This document shows, one piece after another, positions 43,109-51,678 of a DNA stretch of 64,000 nucleotides (positions are counted from its first letter, which is position 1; every line of letters begins with the position of its first letter). The translations under genes were made by a program, and so were the position numbers. The DNA is from Paenibacillus harenae (GTDB lineage Bacteria > Bacillota > Bacilli > Paenibacillales > Paenibacillaceae), in NCBI RefSeq assembly GCF_030812415.1, contig NZ_JAUSST010000003.1, positions 806,001 to 870,000 of the forward strand. Reading direction: 5' to 3'. The notes beneath the pieces are model-generated. The model saw only the letters and a program-made list of their open reading frames with translations, was not told where the DNA came from and searched no databases.

Positions 43109-44032
43109 ATGACAACGAATAAGGAAACGATATTGGAAACGAGCGGGCTTACGAAAAAATTAGGCGGAAAGCCCGTCGTGAAGGACGTTAATCTAAGAAT
43201 CGGGCGCGGGGATATATACGGCTTTCTTGGTCCGAACGGAGCCGGGAAGACGACGACGATCCGCATGCTGCTCGGTCTTGCGAAGCCGACAAGGGGATCG
43301 ATCCGCATATTCGGCAAAGACATTAGCAAGGATCGGCTGGCGATTCTGCGCAGCGTCGGTTCGCTTGTTGAATATCCTTCGTATTACGGGCATCTGAATG
43401 CGATCGAAAATTTGGAGGCGGTGAGACGGCTTCTGACCGTACCCAAAAATCGGATCGACGAGGTGCTGTCGGTCGTCCGTTTGACGAAAGATGCGAAACG
43501 TCCCGTCAAAGGATATTCGCTCGGGATGAAGCAGCGGCTTGGCATCGCGACGGCATTGCTCGGCAACCCCGAGCTGCTCGTGCTCGACGAGCCGACGAAC
43601 GGCCTCGATCCGGCCGGCATATTGGAAATCCGGGAGCTTATTAAGAGCTTGCCGAAATCGCATGGCGTCACCATACTTATTTCCAGTCACCTGCTGTCCG
43701 AGATCGAGCAGATGGCAACGCGCGTAGGCATCATTGCAAAGGGCAGCTTGATCTACGAGGATCGGATCGAGAAGCTTCGCGAGCGCTCGCAAGGGCATAT
43801 CCACCTTGGCGTAAGCGAACCCGAAGAGGCGTGGAAGCTGCTCAGCGCAAGCGGCGTCAAAGCTTCGCTGGTTGAAGGCAAACTTACCGTCGCTGAGAAG
43901 AATAATGCGGCAATCGCCGCTATCGTAGCGAGGCTCGTTGGCGAGCGCCATCAAGTATACCGCGTGGAGGAAGAGAAGGTATCGCTGGAGAGCATATTCC
44001 TCGATATGACGGGCGTGGAGGGTAGCTTATGA
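43109..44032 (+). CDS. ABC transporter ATPase, BcrA-like
   Basis: Nucleotide-binding subunit of 307 residues. Walker A GPNGAGKTTTIRML, the Q-loop region near SLVEYPSYYGHL, the ABC signature YSLGMKQRLGIATALLG, Walker B LLVLDEPTNGLDP and the switch histidine in ISSHLL are all present. The C-terminal extension with EKVSLESIFLDMTG matches antibiotic (bacitracin-type) exporters. GAGGTGAT precedes the ATG. With the two permeases that follow it should pump a peptide or hydrophobic antibiotic out, or act as a self-protection module. Confidence 0.92.
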   Translation: MTTNKETILETSGLTKKLGGKPVVKDVNLRIGRGDIYGFLGPNGAGKTTTIRMLLGLAKPTRGSIRIFGKDISKDRLAILRSVGSLVEYPSYYGHLNAIENLEAVRRLLTVPKNRIDEVLSVVRLTKDAKRPVKGYSLGMKQRLGIATALLGNPELLVLDEPTNGLDPAGILEIRELIKSLPKSHGVTILISSHLLSEIEQMATRVGIIAKGSLIYEDRIEKLRERSQGHIHLGVSEPEEAWKLLSASGVKASLVEGKLTVAEKNNAAIAAIVARLVGERHQVYRVEEEKVSLESIFLDMTGVEGSL

Positions 44033-44745
44033 TGCTGCGAATCATGTCTGTCGAGTTCTTGAAGCTAAGGAGGAAGCTCGTTTGGCTGCTTGTTCTATTA
44101 GGGCCGCTTGGCGTCGTGGCCTTGCAAGCGGTCAACTTCGGGCTTCGGTACGATTATTTGACCAAGCAGTATGCCGACGACCTATGGGGCGGTTTGATCG
44201 ACAACGTCTCTATGCTAATGTTGCCTACTTTGTTTATCGGCCTAACGATTCTTGCCTCCATGACGGCAGGCATTGATCATCAGATGAATACGTGGAAGCA
44301 GACGCTGGCGCTTCCAGTTAACAGAGCTAGTATATTCGCCGGCAAGTTTGCGGTGACCGCCATATTGCTGCTGTGCTCCAGCACGCTTCTGGTACCGTTC
44401 ACCCTTCTGCTAGGCTTCTTGCTCGACTTTGGCTTCGAGGAATTGCCGCTTGCTGACTTGGCGATGACGGTGTATTACCCGTTCCTAGCCATTATGCCTT
44501 TCATCGCTCTGCAAGTATGGCTGTCGGTTGCCATGCACAATCAGGCGCTGCCGCTAACCGTGGGCATCATCGGTATGATTGCGGGTATGTTCGCCTCCCA
44601 GTTTCCGGACTGGATGCCGTGGAAATGGCCTTCTCTCATCAATGATCGGGATATGCCGCTGTATTCGGTAGGAGCAGGCTTGACGCTTGGACTCATCGTC
44701 ATGCTCCTTGGCATGTGTCAGTTCGTTAGAAAGGATGTGCGGTAG
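44029..44745 (+). CDS. ABC-2-type permease, first of two
   Basis: Membrane subunit of 238 residues with six predicted helices, starting MMLRIMSVEFLKLRRKLVWL and carrying the conserved ITASMTAGIDHQMNTWKQ-like loop of BcrB-type permeases. GGAGGG precedes the start, which overlaps the ATPase stop (TTATGA); ATG 44032 is a near-equal choice. Three or four bases separate it from the second permease, so ATPase and permeases are co-translated. Confidence 0.85.
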   Translation: MMLRIMSVEFLKLRRKLVWLLVLLGPLGVVALQAVNFGLRYDYLTKQYADDLWGGLIDNVSMLMLPTLFIGLTILASMTAGIDHQMNTWKQTLALPVNRASIFAGKFAVTAILLLCSSTLLVPFTLLLGFLLDFGFEELPLADLAMTVYYPFLAIMPFIALQVWLSVAMHNQALPLTVGIIGMIAGMFASQFPDWMPWKWPSLINDRDMPLYSVGAGLTLGLIVMLLGMCQFVRKDVR

Positions 44746-44748
44746 ACG

Positions 44749-45474
44749 ATGATTGGTATGATACGTTCGGAATGGATCAAGCTTAGGCGATCGGTCGTCT
44801 GGCTGCTTGCGGCCGTCAGCCCGCTATTCGTCGCTGTCATTGGCATGGTGGAGCTGGAGAAGGAAGCGGATTTCCCTTGGGTAGCGGTGCTGTCGATTGC
44901 GTCTGCGCTGCATGCGATGCTGTTCCTGCCTTTACTTGTCGGTATATTCTCCGCGCTCGTATGCAGGTATGAGCATGCCTCCGGCGGCTGGAAGCAAATG
45001 CTGTCACTTCCGGTCTCGAGAATGCAAGTATACGCCGTCAAGCTTGGCATGGTCATGCTGCTGATTGCCGTAACGCAGCTGCTGTTGCTGCTGTTCGTAT
45101 TGCTGCTTGGCTTCATGAAGGGATTCGGGGGTGACATTCCATGGTCGTTGCTGATGAAATCGATGCTTGGGGGTTGGGTCGCTTGTCTGCCGCTCGCAGC
45201 GCTGCAGCTATTCGTGTCGATTGCCTTTCATAGCTTTGCGACGCCGCTGGCAGTCAATGTCATTCTAACGCTGCCGAATATGCTGATCGTGAACTCGTCC
45301 CAATACGGCCCCTATTACCCGTGGGCACAGCCGATGCTGGCCATGATGCCGCGCGAGGACTATGGGTTCGGTGCGTTCAACTTGTCAATGGAGACGCTGT
45401 TTATCGTCGTATTGGGCAGCTTCTGCGTGTTCGGGCTAGCGGGCTTGATCTATTTTCAGAAGAAATCCGTTTAG
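44749..45474 (+). CDS. ABC-2-type permease, second of two
   Basis: Membrane subunit of 241 residues with six predicted helices and the same outline as its neighbour (MIGMIRSEWIKLRRSVVWL; RYEHASGGWKQMLSLPVSR), suggesting an ancient duplication. Such paired permeases form a heterodimer with the BcrA-like ATPase. Its stop codon overlaps the stop of the convergent gene (TTAG at 45471-45474), and no terminator is visible between them. Confidence 0.85.
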   Translation: MIGMIRSEWIKLRRSVVWLLAAVSPLFVAVIGMVELEKEADFPWVAVLSIASALHAMLFLPLLVGIFSALVCRYEHASGGWKQMLSLPVSRMQVYAVKLGMVMLLIAVTQLLLLLFVLLLGFMKGFGGDIPWSLLMKSMLGGWVACLPLAALQLFVSIAFHSFATPLAVNVILTLPNMLIVNSSQYGPYYPWAQPMLAMMPREDYGFGAFNLSMETLFIVVLGSFCVFGLAGLIYFQKKSV

Positions 45475-46337
45475 TACGCGAATTCCAGATCCGGATAAAC
45501 GTAAGGCGATTCCGGTGCTTCGATTCGTTCAATCTTGGTTGCTTCGAGCGTGATGATCTCGTTATCCATGTAGCTGGTGGTCTTAAGCGTACCCTTGACG
45601 GACACCCATTCATCGGACCCATACTCGTTAGCGTTGGGCCATTCGATCATAAGTCCGTAAGGCAAGGCGTCGGCCGAGCAGCAATTCATCGCGAAGCGGC
45701 TGACCGCGAATCGTTCCTTGCCCATCTCGTCTTCCCGGTAGACGAAGCCTGAGAGGACGACCTCTTTGCCCACGAAAGCTTCCCGGTACAAATCAAGCGT
45801 CGTTAACGTCTCGATAAACTGCTTCTCGGGCACTTCTATCGTGGGCAGGGAATATAAAATTTTGCCATATTGGGCATGATCGATCGTATATTCGTCGGCA
45901 GGGAACAGCGCATCTAGCGTCTTTTCTTCCGATATAGGCGCGGGGGAAACTTCCGGCTTTCGTTCGAACGAAGGACTTCCCGATAAGCTCACGCCCTTCT
46001 TGGCCGCAAGGGCGCTGCCGAGGGTCCCGGTCGGCGCAAGGAATCCGAGCGCGAGCGGGAGGATGAACAAGCCATAGATAAGCGTGTTCTTGGCAATCGA
46101 GGGAGAGGGCTCGTGGTCATGCTCGCAGTTGCAGTCTGCCTCATGCTTTCCCATGCGTCTCTGCAGAGCGGCATAAACCTGATAGATCGCCGCGGCATAT
46201 AAGCCGATAGCAGATAGCTTCACATAGGGCTCCATGCGGGGAGCGATATAAAGCGTCATTTCTCCCGTCTTGAACAAATAAACGATAAATAAGGCAAAGC
46301 CGGTCAATATCGCCGCGCGCAATAGATGATGGATCAT
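45471..46337 (-). CDS. TIGR03943-family (YcgQ-like) membrane protein
   Basis: Protein of 288 residues with an N-terminal membrane pair (about 5-22 and 40-60), a metal-ligand-rich cytoplasmic stretch HEADCNCEHDHEPSP, another helix (about 85-105), and a beta-rich domain (about 130-288) with the conserved CCSAD. It is the partner of the COG0701 permease upstream: their genes overlap by four bases (ATGA). In Bacillota this pair is often Zur-regulated and thought to take part in zinc or related metal handling. CGGAGGT precedes ATG 46337. Confidence 0.82.
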   Translation of the reverse strand: MIHHLLRAAILTGFALFIVYLFKTGEMTLYIAPRMEPYVKLSAIGLYAAAIYQVYAALQRRMGKHEADCNCEHDHEPSPSIAKNTLIYGLFILPLALGFLAPTGTLGSALAAKKGVSLSGSPSFERKPEVSPAPISEEKTLDALFPADEYTIDHAQYGKILYSLPTIEVPEKQFIETLTTLDLYREAFVGKEVVLSGFVYREDEMGKERFAVSRFAMNCCSADALPYGLMIEWPNANEYGSDEWVSVKGTLKTTSYMDNEIITLEATKIERIEAPESPYVYPDLEFAY

Positions 46338-47392
46338 AGGAATACCTCCGTTAACCAGGCCCCTAAGAATGTAAGCGAGGCCGTTAATACGATGAGAGCC
46401 AATACGATTCTGAAGCGGAACGTCGAAAGCAGCATCAGCGTGTTCTTCAAATCGATCATCGGACCGAATACGAGAAAGGCAAGCAGTGGACCAAAATCGA
46501 ATATGCCGCTGAATGAGGAAGCGATGAAGGCGTCGGATGTCGAGCATATCGATAAAATGAAGGCGAAGCCCATCATGAACAGGTAAGAGAATACCGGCTG
46601 CTCCGCGAATACGGCAAGCGTGCTACGATCAACTGCCGTCTGGATAATGCCGGTAAGCAGCGCGCCGAAAATCAAATATTTGCCCATCTCGAAAAATTCA
46701 TCGGATGCATGCGCCATCGTCGATTTGATCCTGGCACGGAAACCCTTGCCGCTCGCGCCATGCTCATGGCTGTGGTGATGATGGTGATCAGCATGATCTT
46801 GATCATGTCCGTGATTGTTCGCGGCAGTAACGCCGGCATGCGCGGCCATTCCCTTAAGCGGGCTGCGCTTCATGAATTTGTAGAGAAGCAATCCGACAAT
46901 GACGGATACGGCGAAAGCTAGTCCCATTCGGGCGAAAGCCATCTCCGGCGTCGTTCGGAACGCAGCGTACGTAGAGGTGTATACGATCGGGTTCACGATT
47001 GGTCCGGCGAGTAAGTAGACGATTCCGATATATGCGGGCATTCCTTTGCGGATCAGTCGTCTGACGACCGGGATCATGCCGCATTCGCACAAAGGGAATA
47101 GAAGGCCGAGCAACGCGCCGAACAGTACGCCGGCGACAGGATTTTTCGGCGTTATGCGCTGGATGAGCTCGTCCGTTACGAATACTTGCAGCAGCGCCGA
47201 GAAGAGGACGCCAAGCAGGATGAAGGGAAAAGCCTCTAGTATGATGCTGATGAACAATATTTTGAACGACTGAAAGTTGGCCTCCGTAAAAATGGCTGTC
47301 GGCAGTTCGCGATTGGTGACGATCAAGGCGAGCATGATTAGGCAGCCAACGCCTAGGACCGGCGTTCCGAAACGAAATAACCATTTAAGCAT
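46334..47392 (-). CDS. COG0701 (YcgR/YraQ-like) permease with His-rich loop
   Basis: Membrane protein of 352 residues with about eight helices. The conserved core reads FPLCECGMIPVVRRLIRKGMP and SICSTSDAFIASSF. A cytoplasmic loop near residues 190-210 contains HGHDQDHADHHHHHSHEHG, a run of metal-binding side chains. COG0701 proteins move metals or small metabolites. The gene is preceded by GAGGGA and, 29 bases before the start, by a near-consensus Zur box. That argues for a role under zinc limitation. Confidence 0.85.
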   Translation of the reverse strand: MLKWLFRFGTPVLGVGCLIMLALIVTNRELPTAIFTEANFQSFKILFISIILEAFPFILLGVLFSALLQVFVTDELIQRITPKNPVAGVLFGALLGLLFPLCECGMIPVVRRLIRKGMPAYIGIVYLLAGPIVNPIVYTSTYAAFRTTPEMAFARMGLAFAVSVIVGLLLYKFMKRSPLKGMAAHAGVTAANNHGHDQDHADHHHHHSHEHGASGKGFRARIKSTMAHASDEFFEMGKYLIFGALLTGIIQTAVDRSTLAVFAEQPVFSYLFMMGFAFILSICSTSDAFIASSFSGIFDFGPLLAFLVFGPMIDLKNTLMLLSTFRFRIVLALIVLTASLTFLGAWLTEVFL

Positions 47393-47420
47393 GCGCTGCG
47401 TCCCTCACTTTAATAATAAA

Positions 47421-47435
47421 CAGTAATTATTACGA
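47421..47435 (-). promoter_or_regulatory. Zur box
   Basis: Read on the minus strand, TCGTAAT-A-ATTACTG matches the Bacillus Zur consensus TCGTAAT-N-ATTACGA at 12 of 14 arm positions. It sits 29-43 bases before the start of the COG0701 gene, over its likely promoter. Confidence 0.7.
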
Positions 47436-47525
47436 TTACTAGACTTAATATAGCATATGCTTCCTTTTTTGACTATAGGACAACTTTATTCGCTGCCGAC
47501 ATCCTGTCTGGCGGCGCTTGTCTTC

Positions 47526-47553
47526 TTGACATTGATGTCAGCACGAGTATAAT
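47526..47553 (+). promoter_or_regulatory. Promoter of the trpS T-box transcript
   Basis: Perfect TTGACA, 16-base spacer, perfect TATAAT. Confidence 0.85.
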
Positions 47554-47564
47554 CAGTTTAAATG

Positions 47565-47835
47565 CGATGATGGGAACAAGTAAGCTTGAGGCGTATTGCG
47601 CGCAGAGAGCCGGTGGTAGCTGCGAACCGGTGCAATCCTCGAAGCCGAATGGAACCCGGAGCCGATGTGCGGAACCGGTAGCTGCAGCTCTGCCGAATAT
47701 GTTCATCCGGGTAGCTCCCCGTTACGGAGCCATAAGGTTTGCGCGGCATTCACCCCTGCATTAGGGTGACGGGCCGAGCAGACGAATTAGGGTGGCACCA
47801 CGATCTCTCGTCCCTTGCGGCGAGGGCTTTTTTGC
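47565..47835 (+). ncRNA. Tryptophan T-box riboswitch
   Basis: The leader shows the conserved T-box parts: an AGTAAG element, the distal stem I segment AGAGAGCCGGTGGTAGCTGC with GAACCGGT, the specifier loop GAA-TGG-A with codon TGG (47650-47652), and the T-box AGGGTGGCACCACG (47789-47802). The terminator CGTCCCT...AGGGC-TTTTTT ends near 47833. Uncharged tRNA-Trp would pair with TGG and the T-box bulge, form the antiterminator and let trpS be transcribed. Confidence 0.93.
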
Positions 47836-47893
47836 GTTTATTCAAAAGTGCGGATTCGACAAAAACGATAGCCATAAGAAAGGCGGAGTTGAA

Positions 47894-48883
47894 ATGAAAA
47901 AGGTTCTTTCGGGTATACAGCCAAGCGGACAGCTTACGCTCGGAAACTATATCGGGGCGTTGCAAAACTTTGTAAAGCTCCAGCATACGGAGGAATGTTT
48001 CTTTATGATCGTGGACCTGCATGCGATCAGCGTACCGCAGGATCCGGCAAATCTAAGAGAGCAGACCGAAGCGGTAGCGGCGTTATTCATCGCGTCGGGC
48101 ATCGATCCGTCTAAAGCGACCGTCTTCGTCCAATCCCACGTACGCGAGCATGCGGAGCTCGGATGGTTGTTTACGACGCTTGCCAACATGGGCGAGCTTG
48201 AGCGGATGACGCAATTCAAGGACAAATCGTCCGGCAAGGAATCCGTTGGAGCGGGGTTGTTCGTCTATCCGACGTTGATGGCGGCCGATATATTGTTGTA
48301 TAATGCGGATCTTGTGCCGGTCGGCGACGATCAGAAGCAGCATCTCGAATTGACGAGAGACTTGGCGCATCGCTTTAATACGCGCTTCGGCTCGTACTTC
48401 ACGGTACCGGAGCCGTATATTCCAAAGGTAGGCGCCCGCATTATGTCGCTGGACGACGCGAGCAAGAAGATGAGCAAGAGCAACCCGAATCCGGGCAGCT
48501 TCATCGCTCTGCTCGATCCTCCCGACGTCATCCGCAAAAAAATTAGCAGAGCGACAACCGATTCAGGTCGCGAAGTGAAGTACGATCCGGCGAATAAGCC
48601 GGAGATAAGCAATCTGATGGGCATCTACTCGCATTGCGCGAACATCAGCATTCCGGAGATCGAGGCTCGTTACGAGGGGCAAGGTTACGGACCGTTCAAG
48701 AAGGATCTGGCTGAGCATGTCGTTTCCGTGCTTGAACCGCTGCAGAACAAGTATCACGACATTCGAAATTCAGGCGAGATTCATAACATATTGAAGCAAG
48801 GCGCCGAGCGTGCGACTGCAGTCGCTTCCCGTACGCTAGCGGATGCTAAGGACCTCATGGGTTTCTTGCGTCCTCGGAGCTAG
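47894..48883 (+). CDS. trpS: Tryptophanyl-tRNA synthetase
   Basis: Class I aminoacyl-tRNA synthetase of 329 residues that charges tRNA-Trp. The HIGH-type motif is in SGIQPSGQLTLGNYIGA, and the KMSKS loop in ASKKMSKSNPN. The central ADILLYNADLVPVGDDQKQH segment is diagnostic. GGCGGAG lies about 7 bases before ATG 47894; a longer upstream frame lies inside the T-box and is rejected. Control is by the T-box leader. Confidence 0.96.
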   Translation: MKKVLSGIQPSGQLTLGNYIGALQNFVKLQHTEECFFMIVDLHAISVPQDPANLREQTEAVAALFIASGIDPSKATVFVQSHVREHAELGWLFTTLANMGELERMTQFKDKSSGKESVGAGLFVYPTLMAADILLYNADLVPVGDDQKQHLELTRDLAHRFNTRFGSYFTVPEPYIPKVGARIMSLDDASKKMSKSNPNPGSFIALLDPPDVIRKKISRATTDSGREVKYDPANKPEISNLMGIYSHCANISIPEIEARYEGQGYGPFKKDLAEHVVSVLEPLQNKYHDIRNSGEIHNILKQGAERATAVASRTLADAKDLMGFLRPRS

Positions 48884-48908
48884 CTTGCTAACGCTGTTAT
48901 AAGACAGT

Positions 48909-48942
48909 AACAAGGCTGACGCCCTGCAGCGTCAGCCTTGTT
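48909..48942. terminator. Bidirectional terminator after trpS
   Basis: AACAAGGCTGACGC pairs perfectly with GCGTCAGCCTTGTT (14 bp, 6-base loop). The minus-strand small gene ends inside it. Confidence 0.8.
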
Positions 48943-49111
48943 GCTGCTTGCGGCGCAAGCGTGCCTTGACGATAAAACCGGCGGCGGTGGTGAACAACCA
49001 TAACAGGCCGAACAATAGGACCAGCCAGCCGCTATGGCTGATGGATATAGCCATTGCGCTCATCCAGATAACGGATAGGATAGCGAAAAATAAGGATAGC
49101 TGCTTGGACAT
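48932..49111 (-). CDS. Small two-helix membrane protein
   Basis: Protein of 59 residues with two hydrophobic helices (about 4-22 and 26-46) and a basic tail KARLRRKQQQG, so the C-terminus should face the cytoplasm. AAGGAGAG lies before ATG 49111; the in-frame extension to 49204 has no site. No family could be named. It is divergent from the spore SASP gene. Confidence 0.6.
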   Translation of the reverse strand: MSKQLSLFFAILSVIWMSAMAISISHSGWLVLLFGLLWLFTTAAGFIVKARLRRKQQQG

Positions 49112-49158
49112 GACGATTATCTCTCCTTCAAAAACTTTGATCATATTTTTTCGAACAG

Positions 49159-49188
49159 AGAATAGTTTCTCTTCCCGTGCACATAATA
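49159..49188 (+). promoter_or_regulatory. Probable sigma-G promoter of the SASP gene
   Basis: AGAATA (49159), 17-base spacer, CATAATA (49182), close to the sigma-G pattern TGMATA / CATWHTA. It lies 48 bases before the start, as expected for forespore expression. Confidence 0.6.
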
Positions 49189-49236
49189 AGTTTGCACCAC
49201 ACATTCAAGCGCAGGAGACGAAAGGAGAAATACCTC

Positions 49237-49452
49237 ATGGCAGGAAGCAGAAGCAATACACTGATCGTTCCACAAGCAAGTCAAGCTCTTAATCAAATGA
49301 AGCTGGAAGCTGCACAAGAACTCGGTGTAACACTCCCGTCAGATGGCTATTACGGTAACATTTCATCTCGTGAAGCGGGCTCCCTTGGTGGCTACATCAC
49401 GAAAAAGCTCGTCCAAATTGCTGAACAACAGCTTTCTGGCGGCTTCCGTTAA
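49237..49452 (+). CDS. Alpha/beta-type small acid-soluble spore protein
   Basis: DNA-binding spore protein of 71 residues that coats forespore DNA. The GPR protease region reads [10 protein letters not shown], followed by [23 protein letters not shown], the conserved DNA-binding half. AAAGGAG precedes ATG 49237. Very short linkage to other sporulation genes (YfhP-like hydrolase, gerQ, cwlJ) is typical of such clusters. It should be made only in the forespore. Confidence 0.95.
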   Translation: MAGSRSNTLIVPQASQALNQMKLEAAQELGVTLPSDGYYGNISSREAGSLGGYITKKLVQIAEQQLSGGFR

Positions 49453-49478
49453 GCGCTTCTCATACATGAAGGACAAAT

Positions 49479-49513
49479 GGAGTTCAAGGGCAGCCTTGAG
49501 CTCCTTTTTATTT
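49479..49513 (+). terminator. Terminator of the SASP gene
   Basis: GGAGTTCAAGG and CCTTGAGCTCC pair with one wobble, then TTTTTATTTT. Confidence 0.87.
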
Positions 49514-49528
49514 TGCGATTTATTCAAT

Positions 49529-49569
49529 CGAAAAAAACAAAAGCCCCTTCTATTATGCAGCAAGGGGCT
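49529..49569 (-). terminator. Terminator of the YfhP-like gene
   Basis: On the minus strand AGCCCCTT...AAGGGGCT, followed by TTGTTTTTTT. Confidence 0.82.
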
Positions 49570-49583
49570 GTACACAATCAATA

Positions 49584-50570
49584 TTAATACGTATCCATAC
49601 GCAACCGCTTCATAAGCCGTTCGTCGCTGAGCCAGCCGACATACGAGCCGATCGTCTCGTACTTCCGATTCATGAGCAGGACGCCCACGAACGGATATTG
49701 CTTGCGGTGCCGATAGCGAACGTCCGACCACCTGACCTCATAGCCCCAGCTATGCTCTCGAACATCCGCGCAAGCGAAGCTTGTGAAGTACAAAAAGGAT
49801 CGAATGGCAGGCTCGTTCTTGGACAGCTCGACGGCTGGATGCTCCGAGCATTTAACCCGGTCAAGCCATCGCAGTTCGCCATTTCGCATCGCCCCGATGA
49901 CGAAGCCGCCGTCCTTCGCCTGCTTGACTACGTTCCAGATCGAGAGCGATATGGTTGGTATCGCCATATACGAATCGCCTTTCGTATGCTCCTTGTCCAG
50001 CTTCGCGATCCTGGCAATCGTACCGCGCTGAGCGAAAGTCCGCCATACGAAATAGACGGCGGTGAACAAGTACAACAGAGGGAACAGCAGAGCGGGATTT
50101 ACGAGTTCGGCAGCCCAGAGTAAAATAGCTATAATGTGGGTTGTAAAGATGACCGGGTCGAAGATATGAATAATGTTCCACGAAATCCACTTATCGGTAA
50201 AGGGTCGCATCGCCTGCGTACCGTAGGTGTTGAACAAATCGGTGAAAATGTGAATGATTACCGCCAGCAACACCCAGCCGCCGATATGCAGCCATGGCAG
50301 CGAGCCCCGATAAAGCAATTGAAGGACGGCCGTAATGAGAATGGTCCAAATTGCGATGGCCGGCAAGGAATGAGAGGCGCCCCGATGGTTCTTAATGTAG
50401 ACGGCATTTCCCTTGAATCGCAGCAATCCGTCAAGATCGGGAGCCTGGGAACCGGCAATGGTACCAAGCAAAACGGCAGTCTGAATTGACGGGTTAGCGG
50501 CAACGACGGGATCTACGGCGGCAAGTCCGGCTAGTCCGATTCCCATAACGAGATGTGTTCCTGTATCCAT
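49584..50570 (-). CDS. Membrane-bound metal-dependent hydrolase, YfhP-like
   Basis: Protein of 328 residues. It starts MDTGTHLVMGIGLAGLAA and has the YdjM/DUF457 motifs GSQAPDLDGLLRF, NHRGASHSLPAI and HIFTDLFNTYG, which place conserved His and Asp residues at the membrane face. Four membrane helices occupy residues about 1-200; the C-terminal third is soluble. Length and order match Bacillus YfhP, a sporulation-associated protein of unclear activity. AGGGGG precedes the ATG. Confidence 0.85.
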   Translation of the reverse strand: MDTGTHLVMGIGLAGLAAVDPVVAANPSIQTAVLLGTIAGSQAPDLDGLLRFKGNAVYIKNHRGASHSLPAIAIWTILITAVLQLLYRGSLPWLHIGGWVLLAVIIHIFTDLFNTYGTQAMRPFTDKWISWNIIHIFDPVIFTTHIIAILLWAAELVNPALLFPLLYLFTAVYFVWRTFAQRGTIARIAKLDKEHTKGDSYMAIPTISLSIWNVVKQAKDGGFVIGAMRNGELRWLDRVKCSEHPAVELSKNEPAIRSFLYFTSFACADVREHSWGYEVRWSDVRYRHRKQYPFVGVLLMNRKYETIGSYVGWLSDERLMKRLRMDTY

Positions 50571-50649
50571 AAGAAGCCCCCTGATGTATATTGCGGATCA
50601 ATTCGTTCAGTAATAGTATGGTCTAATCGACAAAGGAGTATGATGCCCT

Positions 50650-50949
50650 GTGTACATCTGTTTCGCCGAATATCGCATTAAAGACGAGCACCGCAAGCAA
50701 TATTTGGATTATACGCAAGCTTTGCTTAAGGACGAAGAACGCATTCAATTATATGAAGGAACAGATCAGCCGAATTTGTTCGTCGAGGTATGGACGGCTT
50801 CCACAGCCGAACTAGCCGAGCAAATGAAAGAAGAACGCTGCAGTGAGCGTTCTTCTTGGTATCGAATCGTAGGTTGGGTTGAAGGAGGCGCCGGCAAGCT
50901 CCACGTATGGACTTTCAAGCCGGCGCATGCACCCCTAATTGCTGGTTAA
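50650..50949 (+). CDS. Hypothetical protein of 99 residues
   Basis: Small soluble protein (starts MYICFAEYRIKDEHRKQYL), predicted as an alpha/beta dimeric barrel from its alternating pattern and its LFVEVWTA strand, similar in outline to antibiotic-biosynthesis monooxygenase-like folds, but this is not certain. Start GTG 50650 follows AAGGAG by 11 bases. It ends 4 bases into the convergent gerQ gene. Function unknown. Confidence 0.6.
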   Translation: MYICFAEYRIKDEHRKQYLDYTQALLKDEERIQLYEGTDQPNLFVEVWTASTAELAEQMKEERCSERSSWYRIVGWVEGGAGKLHVWTFKPAHAPLIAG

Positions 50950-51563
50950 CGTCCGAGCGGAGTGGCTGAGCTGACAACGGTGCCTTGGAACGGATACTCG
51001 TAAGCGATAGGCTCGTCGAATGTCACATAGTCTAGGTTAAGCGTCAGCAGCAAGAAGCGCATACCCGTCGTCGGATCGCTAATAATAATATGATCTCTTC
51101 CAGCCGCTTCGATAATGCCTTTGAATATCTTCGCGTTCCACTGGCTGTTGTTCTCGTAAGTCATGTAGAAGGTAGCCGCTTTGCCGCGGTTGAGGCGCAG
51201 GATGTTCTCGACATACGACTCTTCTACGAACGGAGAAACGATGTTGCCGCCGGAAGGCGTTACGATGGATCCGCTTGGCACGCCGGTGGGCGGCATTTGC
51301 GATTGTCCCGTCATCGGTTGGTTACCCATCCCATGCATCGGCATGGCTTGGTTGCCCATTGCTTGAAGAGGCATGGCTTGATTGCCCATCGCCTGAAGAG
51401 GCATGGTTTGGTTGCCCATTGCTTGAAGAGGAAAAGCTTGATTACCTTGTTGAGCCGGCAGCGTCATCGGCATTTGCGTGCCGTAACCGCCGTAGCCGCC
51501 ATAGCCGTAACTGCCTGTATTCACCGGGCTTACAGCTGTTTTGTACCCATAACCATTGGACAT
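50946..51563 (-). CDS. gerQ: Spore coat protein GerQ with glutamine-rich decapeptide repeats
   Basis: Coat protein of 205 residues needed to place CwlJ in the spore coat and for Ca-dipicolinate germination. The GerQ core (about 112-195) reads EESYVENILRLNRGKAATFY, then NAKIFKGIIEAAGRDHIIIS. In front of it, five decapeptides of the type MGNQAMPLQA (residues about 39-88; DNA 51300-51449) are rich in Gln. GerQ is a known substrate of the spore transglutaminase Tgl, so the repeats could add crosslinking sites. GAGGAG precedes the ATG. cwlJ lies just upstream in the same direction. Confidence 0.93.
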   Translation of the reverse strand: MSNGYGYKTAVSPVNTGSYGYGGYGGYGTQMPMTLPAQQGNQAFPLQAMGNQTMPLQAMGNQAMPLQAMGNQAMPMHGMGNQPMTGQSQMPPTGVPSGSIVTPSGGNIVSPFVEESYVENILRLNRGKAATFYMTYENNSQWNAKIFKGIIEAAGRDHIIISDPTTGMRFLLLTLNLDYVTFDEPIAYEYPFQGTVVSSATPLGR

Positions 51564-51678
51564 TTCGAGATCTCCTCGCTTTCGTGTGCTTAATTATATT
51601 TTTCCACATAAGAATGCCTAAGTACTTTACTGCGGCAAAGCGGAAAGTAAATCATTCTTATTGGCGATAAAAACGTTT

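Noticed and set aside
47792..47893. Longer trpS start upstream of ATG 47894
   Set aside because: That frame begins inside the T-box and its terminator, which are non-coding RNA elements.
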